Source: Pegoplata infirma
Taxonomy: Eukaryota > Arthropoda > Insecta > Diptera > Anthomyiidae
Direction of reading: 5' to 3'
NCBI GenBank assembly: GCA_963921195.1
Contig: OY992539.1
Location: 157,479,307 to 157,543,306 of the forward strand
DNA: 64,000 nt
Shown: one piece after another, positions 24,646 to 36,530 of the stretch
Numbering within the stretch: the stretch's first letter is position 1
Layout: each line of letters opens with the position of its first letter
Notes under the pieces: generated by a model
The model's input: only the letters and a program-made list of their open reading frames with translations
Databases searched by the model: none
What the model was told of the DNA's origin: nothing
Position numbers and translations under genes: made by a program

Positions 24646-25269
24646 TGAAGAAATAGCTATCTAAACTACAGTGGGTAAAAAAGTAGTCGGACACTCATAA
24701 CCTCAATTTATTTCATTAAATTTTGTGGTTAAAATTCATGATATTCCAAAATATGTTGGTATCATTTTAAAGATGGTTTTTCACACTTTTAGAATCAGTC
24801 GTTCTTGAATCAAAATGATAGCTATGTTTTTTGCAAATCAGAGAAAACTAAAATAACTTGTAAAATCACCTCAAAAAATAACTCGGACACTCATTAAATC
24901 AATGGTTCTCAAACGGTGGGTCGCGACCCCTAGGGGGTCGCGGAAGCATTTCTGGGGGGTCGCGAAAAGTTTAGTAAACATCATAATAAAATTATTAAAA
25001 TTAAAATTTCTAAAATATAAAAGTAAAGCATAATTTTTTGGTAATTGTTGAGTTATCAAAATATAAAAATATACGGCTACGTTAGGATCTGCCAAAGTAT
25101 GCCTACTTTTAGCTTTTCAGCTAATCAGTTGGCTTCAAAAAACTCTGTAAAGGACAGAATTTTATGTATGCCCTTTTTCCTTTCGTCTTTCCTCCCTTAC
25201 ACCAACAAATCCAGATCCCTTATGTTACGTACTATATCCCTGCAAAAAAAGTCATTACCACTTCTCAGT
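24646..25269. other. Remnants of TIR-type elements, no gene
   Basis: CAGTGGGTAAAAAAGTAGTC at about 24670 and 'aactcggacactcatt' at about 24880 look like decayed element ends. 'caatggttctcaaac' plus the G-rich 'gggtcgcgacccctaggggg' (about 24900-24945) resembles a hAT-type end, but no matching second end is visible. The remainder shows nothing I can support. Confidence 0.45.
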
Positions 25270-25666
25270 GGAGTGCTTTAAAACTATAACAAATGTAATG
25301 AAATACAACAAAAATAACAAAAAACACAAGACAAAAACACACAAACAGTTTTTTCTACTCCAGAATACATAGATATTCAGCTCTTAACTCATTACCTATC
25401 GCGACACCTCCATACAAATGTAAGTAGATATTCAGTAGATAAGAACTACTCCGTGGAAGTAGTTGGAAGTTGTTTGAAAGCTCGGAGTACTTCTTATCTA
25501 CTGAATATCTACTTACTTTTGTATGGGAGTGTCGCGGAAGGTAATGAGTTAAGTGCTGAATAACAACTTTTTATGGAGTAGAAAAAACTGTTTGTGTGTT
25601 TTTTTCTTGTGTTTTTTGTTATTTTTGTTGTATTCCATTACATTTGTTATAGTTTTAAAGCACTCC
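25270..25666. repeat. About 400-bp hairpin element
   Basis: 25270-25436 (starting GAGTGCTTTAAAACTATAAC) is the near-complete reverse complement of 25497-25666. The loop is about 60 bp. The inner stem carries 'taagtagatattcagtagat' on both sides. A transcript would be almost wholly double-stranded. Confidence 0.8.
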
Positions 25667-25704
25667 AAAAAGAAGTACTCCGCACTTTTTTTGCTGGGAT
25701 GCAT

Positions 25705-27982
25705 TAGACCACCCAAATTTGCAAAAGTATATTTTTGTTCGCTCCACCGGCAGTTTCTGATAGATTGGCCATAAAAAATAATATCTGTGTAAGAACTGGA
25801 TCTCTCGGTTGCATACAGGCCAGTCGATTTGAACTTTTGACCCCAAAAGTGACCTAAAAGCACTACAAAGCTTTTAAGAGCCATAACTCTTAAAATATGC
25901 GTTTTTCCAAAAAATACTATACAAGTTTTATTTTGCAGAATAAGAAAGCAAACATTTCCTTCATACAAATTTTTAGCCTAGGTCTAAGACATCGTGGTGT
26001 TTTTGGCGGTTAAAATAAAAATTTATGTGAATACTTCATTTAAAACAACCCTCGTTAAAATTTGGACGGAGACTCAAATAGTCGGTATCCATTATTTTGT
26101 AGAGTAAGATATGTAGTTTTCATAAACCAATTACATTTGGAATTTATATGGGTAATTTCATAACAGAAGAGCCCAAAGCTGATTTTGAAGTTTCGATTAT
26201 CCAATTGCTGTATATAAATTTGTAAAATTACTTTATTTTAAACGACCCTCGTTAAAATTTTCATGGATTACAATCGGTTTCCATGATTTTGAAGAGTTAA
26301 AAATGCAGATTTCAAACAAGTGTTGAAAAGTACAGGCATTTTTAGCATTAATTGAAAACATGTTAGCAAAATAGTATATGAAAAATACTTGGCATCTTAT
26401 TACATTTAAACTTGAAGAATAAAAAATGTTATTACAGTAGAAAATTTCAATGAATTTAATGATTCGGATTGTATTCAAGTGGTCTGCCACACGTTAGATG
26501 CCTGGGAAAGTTTTAATAACTTGGCTGTTTTTGAACCGATTTTAATTTTTAGTACCTTAGAGGAGGAGAGGCATTTTACTCCAGGAGAGGCATTTTACTC
26601 CAAATCAAAATTCTTTAACCACCTGAATTCAAATTTAACTTAAAAAAAAAAAAATAGAAAACAGAAAAAAAAACATATTTTTCCTTGTAATCCGTTTTTT
26701 TTAAATTCAAGGCCGATGCGGGACGCCTTACCCATGTCCAATAGACCTAAATTTTTATGAGACATATTTTTACCAACAAATGAATGTATCTAGGGTAAGT
26801 TATGGTTAATGTCTTCCAATTTAATTATTTTGGAGCACCATATAAAATATACCAGAGTCTAAAAAAAAACTGCAATTTTCAAAATTTGAAAAAAATAGAA
26901 CTAATTGTGCTCACATCTCGAATTATGGATTAAAAATTGTGTAATTTAGAGTAGAATTTTTAGACTTTTTAAAAAAAATCGAAGTTTCGGACTTTTTCAA
27001 AAATTCGATTTTAATTTTATACGTTAAAAAATAAGTGCTAATTAATTCGAATAATTTTTAAGTATTTTTTTTTTTAAACTACATTTAAATACCAACAAAA
27101 CGTCGTCCAACTTATTATAAGATATCTATATTTTTTACTGGTCAAAATTAATGGAAAATTTCAATTTTTTATTTTTTTTTTTTTTGAAAAAAAAGCCATT
27201 TTAAAAAATTGGTTACTCAACACCAACTTGGTATAAAAGTCTGAAAATTTGAGTGAAAGTTGCATTTAATACGTACTAAAATATCAAAAAAAAAAAAAAA
27301 TAATCGAAGGGGGTCGGGTCCAAAAGTGAGTGATTTGGCCTGGAATTCCCCAAATATTTTCCAAAAAGTACACATCTAACTCATCTAAAATCATGGAAAC
27401 CGATTGTATCCACTAAAATTTTAACGAGGGTCGTTTAAAATAAAGTAATTTCACAAATTTGTATACAGCATTCGAAAAATCTAAACTTCAAAGTCAGCTT
27501 TGGCCTCTTCTGTAATGAAATTACCCATATAAATTCCAAATGTAATTGGTTTATGAAAACTACATATCTTACTCTACAAAATAATGGATACCGACTATTT
27601 GAGTCTCCGTCTAAATTTTAACGAGGGTCGTTTTAAATGAAGTCTTCACATAAATTTTTATTTTAACCGCCAAAAACACCACGATGTCTTAGACTTAGGC
27701 TAAAAATTTGTATGAAGGAAATGTTTGCTTTCTTATTCTGCAAAATAAAACTTATATAGTATTTTTTGGAAAAACGCATATTTTAAGAGTTATGGCACTT
27801 AAAAGCTTTGTAGTGCTTTTAGGTCACTTTTGGGGTCAAAAGTTCAAATCGACTGGCCTGTATGCAACCGAGAGATCCAGTTCTTACACAGATATTTTTT
27901 TTATGGCCAATCTATCAGAAACTGCCGGTGGAGCGAACAAAAAAATACTTTTGCAAATCCCATACATTTTTTGGGTGGTCTA
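25705..27982. mobile_element. 2.3-kb element with about 600-bp inverted arms
   Basis: TAGACCACCCAAATTTGCAA at the left is matched in reverse by the right end at 27982. The arms 25705-26290 and about 27380-27982 pair with few differences. The flanking 8-mers are GGATGCAT (25697-25704) and ATATGCAT (27983-27990), six of eight identical, a possible decayed duplication. The 1.1-kb centre is AT-rich and non-coding. The 139-codon and 91-codon frames in the arms are the same arm read twice and show no domain. Confidence 0.65.
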
Positions 27983-27990
27983 ATATGCAT

Positions 27991-28540
27991 GCTAAAAACA
28001 CAATTTTACCACAATTCATATTAATTTTCCGTTCAAAGTCCAACAATTTTAATTCCGACAACTTTAGGATATTCGCCATTTCAAAATTATCTAAAATGTT
28101 TAAAAAGCACAATTTTTAAATCCGACACTTCAGGATATGATCGCTAGGACTAGGACCCTTGCTTAATGGGGGACTTTAAAAACTGCTAAAATGTTAAAAA
28201 ACTGTGTTGAAAAAAATCGGTCCATGGTTAGAAATATCCCACATACAAACGCCCCCTTTAATTTTGGCAAAAACTACTCTTAACTTTGAACATTATTGAG
28301 CGAACTATGTTTAACAGTTCGCTCAAAAGAACGATGAACTGTAATGACCAAATAAAAAGTAAACAACACCTGACAATCATATAAAAAAATTGAAATGTAG
28401 CAGAGTCGTATTTCGATTGAATAAGTATTAGTGACAGCACATTATGTAACTTTTGACGTTTAATAAAAACAATGCAACATTAAGGAGAACAACAACAAAG
28501 CAAACAACAAATGAGAAAAAAAGTTTTTAAACTATCTATA
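27991..28540. other. No gene; one perfect short hairpin
   Basis: AT-rich sequence. 28296-28306 (TTGAGCGAACT) and 28316-28326 form a perfect 11-bp stem with a 9-base loop. Nothing else can be supported. Confidence 0.5.
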
Positions 28541-28548
28541 GTGCGTAT

Positions 28549-28980
28549 TAGAGATGGGCGCGTGAGTGGATTTTGACTCACACTCACTCACGCTCACGCA
28601 AAAAATAATCGAATAACTCACTAATCACTCACGCAATTTTTTTTTTACTCACAGTCACTCACATTCACGTGAGTAATAAAAAACTTACTCACGCTCACGC
28701 GTGACTCACGCCAGATTCAATCACGCTCACGCGTGAGTCACGCAAAATCTACTCACGCAATAAAATTTTCTTACCAAAAAGAAAAAAAATCCAAAAAAAA
28801 AATTAAAAAAAAAAAAATTGGGCAAATCAAAAAATCTAATCACGCAAACTCACGAAAAAAATAAATGACTCACTAATCACTCACTCAGATTTTTTTCAAC
28901 TCACAATCACGTGATTTAAATGAAAATCAGTCACACTCACGCGTCATTCACGTGAATCACGTGACCAGCGCCCATCTCTG
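28549..28980. mobile_element. 432-bp hAT MITE with TCACG/CGTGA subterminal repeats
   Basis: GTGCGTAT flanks both sides exactly (28541-28548 and 28981-28988). The ends are TAGAGATGGGCGC and, reversed, CAGAGATGGGCGC, fitting hAT termini. The interior is packed with dozens of ACTCACGC / GCGTGAGT and CACGTGA words in both orientations, probably transposase-binding type subterminal repeats. A related 3.2-kb element is at 54477-57703. Confidence 0.9.
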
Positions 28981-28988
28981 GTGCGTAT

Positions 28989-30354
28989 TATCTTTAAAAA
29001 AACGTTGAATAAAGCAAAATAAATAATAAATTTAATTAAATGAAAGACAAATTCCATTTTTTATAAACAAAGAATCTAATTTGATATTAAATACGTGTGA
29101 GATGAAGAAGAACAAGCATTTTGCCACCATATTGGAAAATACATCAAATACAACACTGCGTACCTTCTAATCTTTTCTATGCTGACAATCTTCTAAATTT
29201 GTAGAAAAACATCTATATTTACGGAAAGAAGGAATAAGTAAGAGTTAAAACATTCGAATTTGATGAAACTTGGAATATAGTTGGGCTCTTACAAAAAAAT
29301 CATAGTGCCAACATTTTGGACTCCTGGTAGTTTTTTTTCCCGAGATATGGGGTCTTGAAACTTGGCAAAATCGTATATATTTGACACAAGTGTTCTGAGA
29401 TAAATAAAGATAACTCGAAAAGTAATAATAATACAGGGGTCAGTCAGGTCGCATATAATAGGTAATAGGACAGCCTTTAAAATGGCATTTCACAAAACTT
29501 TTTTTGAAAAAGGTCAAAGGTCATTGGTTTTAACCCTTATGTTTGGAGAACTATATCTCAAAAAACGATATTTTTAAAATTTTGGAAAAAATATATGTTA
29601 TTGAGGGTCACCTATAGTACTTAAGTTTAAATTTTCAGGATGGAGACTTCATTGGAACTTTTAATATTAACAGAAACCTAGTGACAAGAAAGAAAAAGCG
29701 GTGTATTTTCCCTTAGAAAAAAAAATATTTTTTTTTGTCTTTGAGATTCTAAATGAGATCTGTATTGTTATTACTTTTCGAGATATCTTTATTTATGTCA
29801 GAACACTTTTGTCAAATATATACGATTTTGTTAATTTTCAAGACCGCATATCTCGAATACTGCAATGACCAGAAGCCTGAAAAATTGGTAAAATCTCTTT
29901 TTTTATTAAAGTAAACCCCAGTACTTAATTTCATTAAATTTGGAGGGGTGCGGTTAACTCGTCGGTTGAATTGAGGTGTTTTAGCTCGTAAGCAAAATAA
30001 ATACATTTGTTAATGTTTATTAAAGTACTGCACAATTCAACATTTTCTGTAAAAATGTCTTTTTCAAAAAATCCATGTCATGCCATGTCATGTTAATTCA
30101 AACAAGGTGTTGTGCCATGTTATGCTTACTCAAACACACTGTCTTAGCATGTCATTAAAACTTATCGAAGCTGTTGTACCCTGTTGAGTTCAGTATTATG
30201 TCTTCTAATGTTCTTTTGCATCATGTTTTTAATACTGTTTGGCCTACCTTACATGAAAATATAAATTCTTCATTGTTTTCTTAATAAAAATCCTAAATCA
30301 AATAAATAATTGATTAAAAATAAATTAAATTCAAAGCATTTGCTATAGGTGGAT
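28989..30354. other. No gene; inverted repeat 29330-29430 / 29757-29860
   Basis: The roughly 100-bp arms share 'cgagatat', 'cttgaaacttggcaaaatcg' class sequence and 'actcgaaaagtaataat' in reverse orientation. The rest is AT-rich. 'catgtcatgccatgtcatgt' type short repeats occur near 30070-30210. Confidence 0.55.
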
Positions 30355-30417
30355 TTTTTTGCTAACGTGTATAAATTATCCCATACAAATTTGACATAAA
30401 TTTGCCGTATATACATA

Positions 30418-33378
30418 CCCAGCAAAAAAAGAGCTTACCATTCACTACAAAATTCACCACAACTTATGAACCAGATGTACTTCTTCTTCAGCTGAAACAC
30501 TGATGAATTTTATATGGGCGTGACACACAATATCACGTGTTTAGTATGTACATATATATTAACATCTTTATCACAACTTCTGAAGTAGTGATCGGGATGT
30601 TAATATAACTTGACCTTTTGGAAGTGCTTTTTTCATCACTTCTTTAGAAGTATATATTTCCTGGCATTTTGGATGTGATTATGTAATTTTTATATGGTGA
30701 TTTAGAAGTGATTTTTTCATCACTTCTTGATAAGTACATATTTCATGACTTTTTGGGTTTGATTTTAAGAGTTTTTTTTTAGTATTTACACTAATAATAA
30801 TTAAAACCAAAACGATATGTTTAACAATGTATAATAATTATTATGTAATATTTAGACTTGAAATTGTTAAGATTAAATCGATGTTTTTAATAATTTAGTT
30901 TAGCTAATAGGAATTATTAATTAAATGTGGATGTATATATTTTTCTAATAGTTTTTCATGCGCTTAATCCGAATCTGGCCTTAGAAGTGATTTATCTTAT
31001 TTTGAGATATTTAGATTTTCGAGTACTGCATAAACTCAGATATTCGCAATGTTCGGGACCTTATAAAACCGAGAATTATTTTATGATGTATAATTAGTTC
31101 AGCACATCTAAAAATACTTCACTTATTCTTCAAATTACTTTTGCAATCCTTAAGATATCTTTTTTCATTACGGAGATATCGACCGATAAAATTATTGCAA
31201 TTTCGGCCCTAAAAAATAAAAGAAAACAAATTTGAAAACCAACCAATTTGTCTTGTTGATATATAATAGTACCGAATTCGAAACTCTATTAGAGGTGCAT
31301 CTAAGCCCGGCATCAATTTGGGTATCAATTTTAGGGTAAATTTTCAGGGTGCCATACAAAAAATCTTTATTTGGGCTAAAATTATAGAGCTTCGCCATAT
31401 CGGATAAAGATTTATTTTAAATAAAATTAATAAAATTCTTAAAAGTACATAGAGTTCTTAGTTTTATATTCAATTAAAATTTTTATTATTCGGTTAACCG
31501 AATAATTCAAATTTATCCGATTATTAACCGATTAAATCTCAACCCCGCACTCAGAAAATTATGTAAGTTACTACATGTTAGTTATTTGTATATTTTATAT
31601 ATATTTTTATATAAAAGTTTTAAAGTTTTTTTTCAAAAAAAAAAAAATTTTGTTATTTTTATTTTTCACAACTATTTAAAAAAAAAAAAAACTTGGAAAA
31701 AATTTGGTCTTCAATTTTTTTTTTCTGAAAAATGTTTAAAAAAAAAAAAATTATATATTGATTTTTTTATTTTACTACATTTTAGTTGTTTTGACTACAA
31801 ATGTAAGTAGTTTTTACTACATAAGTCAGTTGTTTTTTTGTCAGTTAAAATAACTAACATTGTTAGTTGATTTAACTGAAAAAGTAGTTGACCCCAAACA
31901 ACTTACAAAGTAGTTATTTTAACTGACATTTTCAGTTGATATTACTAACATAATTTTTTAAGTGCGATTAATTATTTGTCCGATTAGCCGATTAAACCAA
32001 AACCTCGATTAATTGAATACCCTAATGTTTAGAAGAGTTTTTATGCCTTTCAACAGCGATACCAACTTAGTCATTTTGTGGCTATAATTCAGCCCTTTTT
32101 TTTTAAAGGCTACCACCTTTTTATACCCTCCAACTACAGTATGGGGGTATACTCACTTTGTCATTCCGTGTGTAACGCATCGAAATATCGGTGTAGGACC
32201 CCATAAAGTATATATATTATTGATCAGTGATCGATTCTAAGACATTCTAGCGATGTCCGTCTGTCCGTCCGTCCGTCCGTCCGTCCGTCCGTCTGTGGAA
32301 GACACGATACAGTCCAAAATAAAAGTGGTAGACTTCTGAAATTTGGCACATATATGTCTTATGTTCATAGGCTGGTTAAGTTCGGAGTTGGGCAAAATCG
32401 GACCAGGGGGAAAAAAGTTCCCCCTTGAAGAATACCATATTTTTACATGATTTTTTGTGTTTTTGTTTAACAAATCCAACATTTTAATGCTACAAGAAGT
32501 TCAAGGTCCTGCATTTGGACCCACAGAATTAGAAAAAATCGTTTTACGGTACGCCCCCCCCCCTTTTATGGGCGTGGAATAAATTTTTTTTTATATAATG
32601 ATAAATTTGTATTTCTTTAGTGCAAAAAACATAAGAATTATTTTTTTTAACACTTATTCGAGAGGAATTGTACCCCCCAATTACCACTACCGACCCCCCC
32701 CCCCCCCCCCCCAAAAAAAAAGACGCCCCTGCAATTTTTTTTTTTTATTTATTTGCATGTTGGAGGGTATAAAAGATTCGGCACAGCCGAATTTAACACT
32801 CTTACTTGTTTTGGTTATCTTTTTTAGCCCTTTAAGCACTTTTTAAGTCATTTGAGTTTTTATACCTTTAAACGGCAATACCAACTTAGCTCTTTTTTGG
32901 TTATATTTAACCCTTGTCTTTTTTAAGGGCTAACAGTTTTTTGTTATCTTTTTAGCACTTCTTGAGTCATTTGGTAATTTTAACAAAAATCTGGAAACTG
33001 TATTTTTTTATAACATAATTTACATAACAAATTCGCTTTTGCGGCATATCAAGTTAATTCATTTATAAAATTTAACTTTTTATTAAATCAGAGAAAATTA
33101 TAAAAAAAAATGTTCAACAAAACAAATCCAATACTTAACATAAGTGCCACAAATTTGTACTTTTCAATTGCATTTGTAAACACATATGAAAATGGTACTT
33201 ATAAATCATTGAGGAAAGAACTGGTGAAAGTTGTTATTATTGGCATTTTTTTAGCAGTTTTGGAAGTGCTTATAAAAGTACTTCTTATGGAATATGAAGA
33301 TCGGCACATATAGCTACTATGTATGTAGTGAATGAATCACTTATTCTTTTTGCACCACTTCGATTTTTTTTTGCTGGG
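30418..33378 (+). mobile_element. CCCAGC-TIR element, copy A (contains a DINE)
   Basis: The ends are CCCAGCAAAAAAAGAGCTTA and the reverse complement of CCCAGCAAAAAAAAATCGAA. TA flanks both sides (30416-30417, 33379-33380). It contains many short direct and inverted 'acttct/agaagt' and 'ttagttgtttt' words and long A/T tracts. It is collinear with the inverted copy B at 37456-40035 except for the DINE insert at 32122-32812. Frames such as 33110-33313 are short and unrecognised. Confidence 0.8.
32122..32812 (+). mobile_element. DINE-1/INE-1-like element 1
   Basis: Starts TATACCCTCCAACT, contains CCCCATAAAGTATATATATT and a GTCC microsatellite (about 32257-32292), and ends with a short hairpin and CTTACTTGTTTT. 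This is the known DINE-1 (Helentron-associated) layout. The empty site is visible in copy B near 38200, where the T-run continues straight into 'ggttatc', so the insert entered between T residues. A run of about 18 C lies at 32695-32712. Confidence 0.8.
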
Positions 33379-33446
33379 TAGTTAAAAAACGTCAAATTTG
33401 TATGGGATAATTTATACACGTTAGCAAAAAATTCAGCTTATGTTAA

Positions 33447-33953
33447 CCCTTTAACGACCACAGGCAAGTATACTTGCCAAAGCGTTTTTGGCGATTATTT
33501 TTGTTCAAGTAAAAGATAGGGTAAATGTCTTAAAAGATGAATTGTAGAGTATTATTTGGGCTACACAAGTCTAGTTTACAGTAAGTCTCTAATATAACCC
33601 ACTTACTCACTGTAAGCCCTCAATGTTTGTAAAATGATTTTCTCTATTTTAGGGACAAAAGGATCTTTACTTGTAGAGCAAAATCGGGGGCAAGAAGGGG
33701 GTTTAGAGGTCCAAATTTTTGTAGGGTAACTATTATTGAGTTGCAGATCTTAAAAATCACAGCAAGTAGCAGATAGCTTTGGCCAGAACTGCGAAATCGT
33801 TAAAGAGCAATTTTTTTCACCAAGTAAAATAAGGGGGAAGGAGAGGGGTTAGGGCCCCAATTTTTTGTTTCATAGCTATTATTAGGTCACAGATCACGAC
33901 CATGAACAGAAACTCAAAATCGCTTCGGCAGAAAATGTATGGTCGTCAAAGGG
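33447..33953. mobile_element. 507-bp piggyBac-like MITE
   Basis: TTAA (33443-33446) precedes CCCTTTAACGACCA. The right end is the reverse complement of CCCTTTGACGACCA followed by TTGA (33954-33957), one base from TTAA. The CCCTTT terminus and TTAA target suit piggyBac. The interior is non-coding with a CAAGTATACTTG palindrome near 33464. A partial copy lies at 19069-19215. Confidence 0.65.
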
Positions 33954-33957
33954 TTGA

Positions 33958-34434
33958 TTGAAATAACGGCAATAAAACAATTCCCCTAGTTTTTTTTTAC
34001 AAAAACAAAGCATTAAAATACAATAAGATTATTTATTAATAGACAATATATAAATGCTCCGTTATTTGATTACCGTTATCCTTCGCATAATTTCACTAAA
34101 ATGTTAAAAAAAATGTAATGAAAAGAAGTGTGCAATAAAACTAAACGCTAGTTTATAATAATTATATTATATTTTATATGAAATAATTAAGATTTATATA
34201 TGTTCTAAAGTCAATAAAAGACAATTTTTATTGTTTTATAACAAATTAATACAAAAAATTTATATTAAATGTATAAATAATTTCTCTTTTCCACTTAAGA
34301 ACTTATATTTTGTTCATTAAAGCTTCAAAAGAAGATCCTTGAAAGTAGTAAATATCATAATTAAATATTTTTTGCAGTTTAATTGCATATAATGAGCCAT
34401 ACAAATGGTAAAAAAGCATCAATTGTGTCATATG
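33958..34434. other. AT-rich spacer, nothing recognised
   Basis: No open frame, repeat or RNA gene can be supported. It ends in CTGCACAT, the left target duplication of the giant element. Confidence 0.5.
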
Positions 34435-34442
34435 CTGCACAT

Positions 34443-36448
34443 TAGGCTGGGTCGTATTCCAACAAAGTGCTCAGATCAACTATTAATAGTAAAAAAAAGT
34501 TGGTACAAGTAAATACAAGCAATTTAAAACCAAAATGAACAAAATCGGTCCATGGCTTCCGTTCTCGCATCGCGGGTCAAAATTGCTGTTTTTGAAAAAA
34601 TGGACATAATTTAAAAAAAAAAATAAATATTTAAAAAAAATTATTAAAAAAAAAAATAATTTTTTTGTATCGCATTAATTCAAAGATATTTAGAAAAATT
34701 TTGTTTGTTTTTTTCGGATATCGATAACCCACCCTAACGTGAGGCCAAAAAAAACTCACATTTTTAACATGGAGCTCAAAACTACTTTTTCACTATTTTA
34801 AAAATTTAGTGAAACAAAATTTTTAAATATATTAGTTTATCCACTTGATATCATTGAATACATCTCAGGGATTGTAGAAAAAAATTCTTAGTTAAATTCC
34901 TTCGTCCTGTTGGTGTGTAGAGCGATTTGAATTTAGCGGATTTCCAGAACATGTGTTTTTATCGACATTTTTGACTAATTTGTAGTTGTTAGCAACATTT
35001 TACTTAAATTAACCAACTTTTTTTGTTCAAATGGTTGTTTTGGACCACAGCAACTCTGCTTTGAAATAATAGGCTTTTTGGACAACGTTAACCCTTGCCG
35101 GCACGAGGTTAAAAATTCCTCCAATGAAATTTTCGAAAATTCCTCACTCTAAAATCGTGTATGTGTATAAATAATGAACAATTACAAATTTATACAAAGT
35201 TTTCTTGAAGGACATCTTTAACCCTTGTTGAACGAAAGCCCAAAAAACAGCTGTTTTTTTGCTCATAGTCAAAATGGACATTTTTGACATATTAAATAAT
35301 ATGTTTTTCACTTTTAGCTTTACACAGTAAAGACGACGAAGACGTATTGAAATTTCGGATGCCATTTATTTTATTTTATTTAGTTTTAAACACTTTCCGC
35401 TTAAGTGCGCTTACTTTAAAACGTTAATTTAAATGAGATCGTTTAAATTTCATTCCCCGCTCAAACGGTTCACTCGCAGATGTACATTAAGGGTGGGATA
35501 GTGTTGTGTGAGATTTTAAGCAGCAATATTTGGAAGCGCTAGAACCGCTCATTTTGTGAGGTTGGTAAAAAAAGTGTATGAGCCAAAAAATGGGGGAGGT
35601 CGGATAGGATCTAGGGGTCGCTCATCGGGGTCAAAGTTGGGCGTAGAGGGGAAAAAATCCACAAAAAGCCCCAAAACTCCCCTGGTTTTGCTCCTAGAGG
35701 GATCAAAAGTGAGACCGGCCCCCATTATTTTTTCCCCCTGAACACTTTTGCCAAACATACCTAAGCCCTATCTCCAATCCCTAAGGGGGGTCCCATACAA
35801 AGTTTCAATTTTTAAAAAATCTTTCTTCTACCGCTCTAGCTGTCCTAAAAGTCACCCTAGAGGAATCAAATGTATGACCGACCCCCAATATTTTTTCAAC
35901 CCCAACATTTTCTTAGAACATACCTACCCCCTATCTTCAATCTTTAGGGTGGTTCCCATACATTTTTTTTTATTTTTTCTTAAATTGTCATATTAAATCA
36001 GCTCCTACCGGTCCAATGGTGCCTCCTAGAGGGGTCATTATCAAGAATAACCCCCATTAATTTTTAGCCCCCAACACTTCTTCTGAACATACCAATTCCA
36101 TATCTCCAATTCCTAAGGGGTCTCCCAAACAAAACGACATTTTTGTAAATCTTTCTCCCACCGCTCTAACTATCGCAGGGGTGACCCTAGAGAAGTTAAA
36201 TGTGTGACCGACCCCCAATATTTTTTCAGCCCCAACATTTTCCCCGAAAAAACCTACCCTCTATTTTTAAGCCTTAAGGGTGTCCCCACACAATTTTTTT
36301 TTATAAAATTTGCGCCTACCGCTCCCACTGTTCCTTTTAGGGACGGGAAATGCAGACTGATCCCCATTAATTTTTGCCCTCTACATTTTATCTGAACATA
36401 CCTACGCCGTATTTGCACTTTGTAGGGGTGCTCCCCTGGGGAAAACTA
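34443..36448 (+). repeat. Left terminal inverted repeat of the giant element
   Basis: This arm is uninterrupted. Its outer 1 kb pairs with 49600-52464. Its inner 1 kb (35480-36448) pairs with about 45000-46622. The inner part is built of about 160-bp units anchored by 'aacataccta' near 35755, 35918, 36086, 36245 and 36399, each with 'taccgctct' and a 'ccctaaggggg' class phrase. Frames on both strands here are mirrored in the other arm and are not genes. Confidence 0.8.
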
Positions 36449-36530
36449 AGTGTTTGAAACCAAATTCGGCAAAACGTCTGGACCAGGAGTGCTAATGTTT
36501 GCGCGTTTTAAATAGCAGTGGGAAAATATA

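Larger units (their letters stand above)
30355..33430. repeat. Palindromic element split by the CCCAGC element
   Basis: 'tgctaacgtgtataaattat' followed by 'cccatacaaatttgac' at 30362-30397 is matched exactly in reverse at about 33388-33425. The 2961-bp CCCAGC element sits between them at a TA, so it entered the centre of a small palindromic element. Confidence 0.65.

Noticed and set aside
25549..25968. 139-codon minus-strand frame, repeated as a 91-codon frame at 27708
   Set aside because: Both lie in the inverted arms of the same element and are mirror copies. Low complexity and no recognisable motif.
32695..32712. Poly(C) run as a structural or regulatory element
   Set aside because: A simple homopolymer inside a DINE insert. 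It may also be a sequencing-sensitive site.
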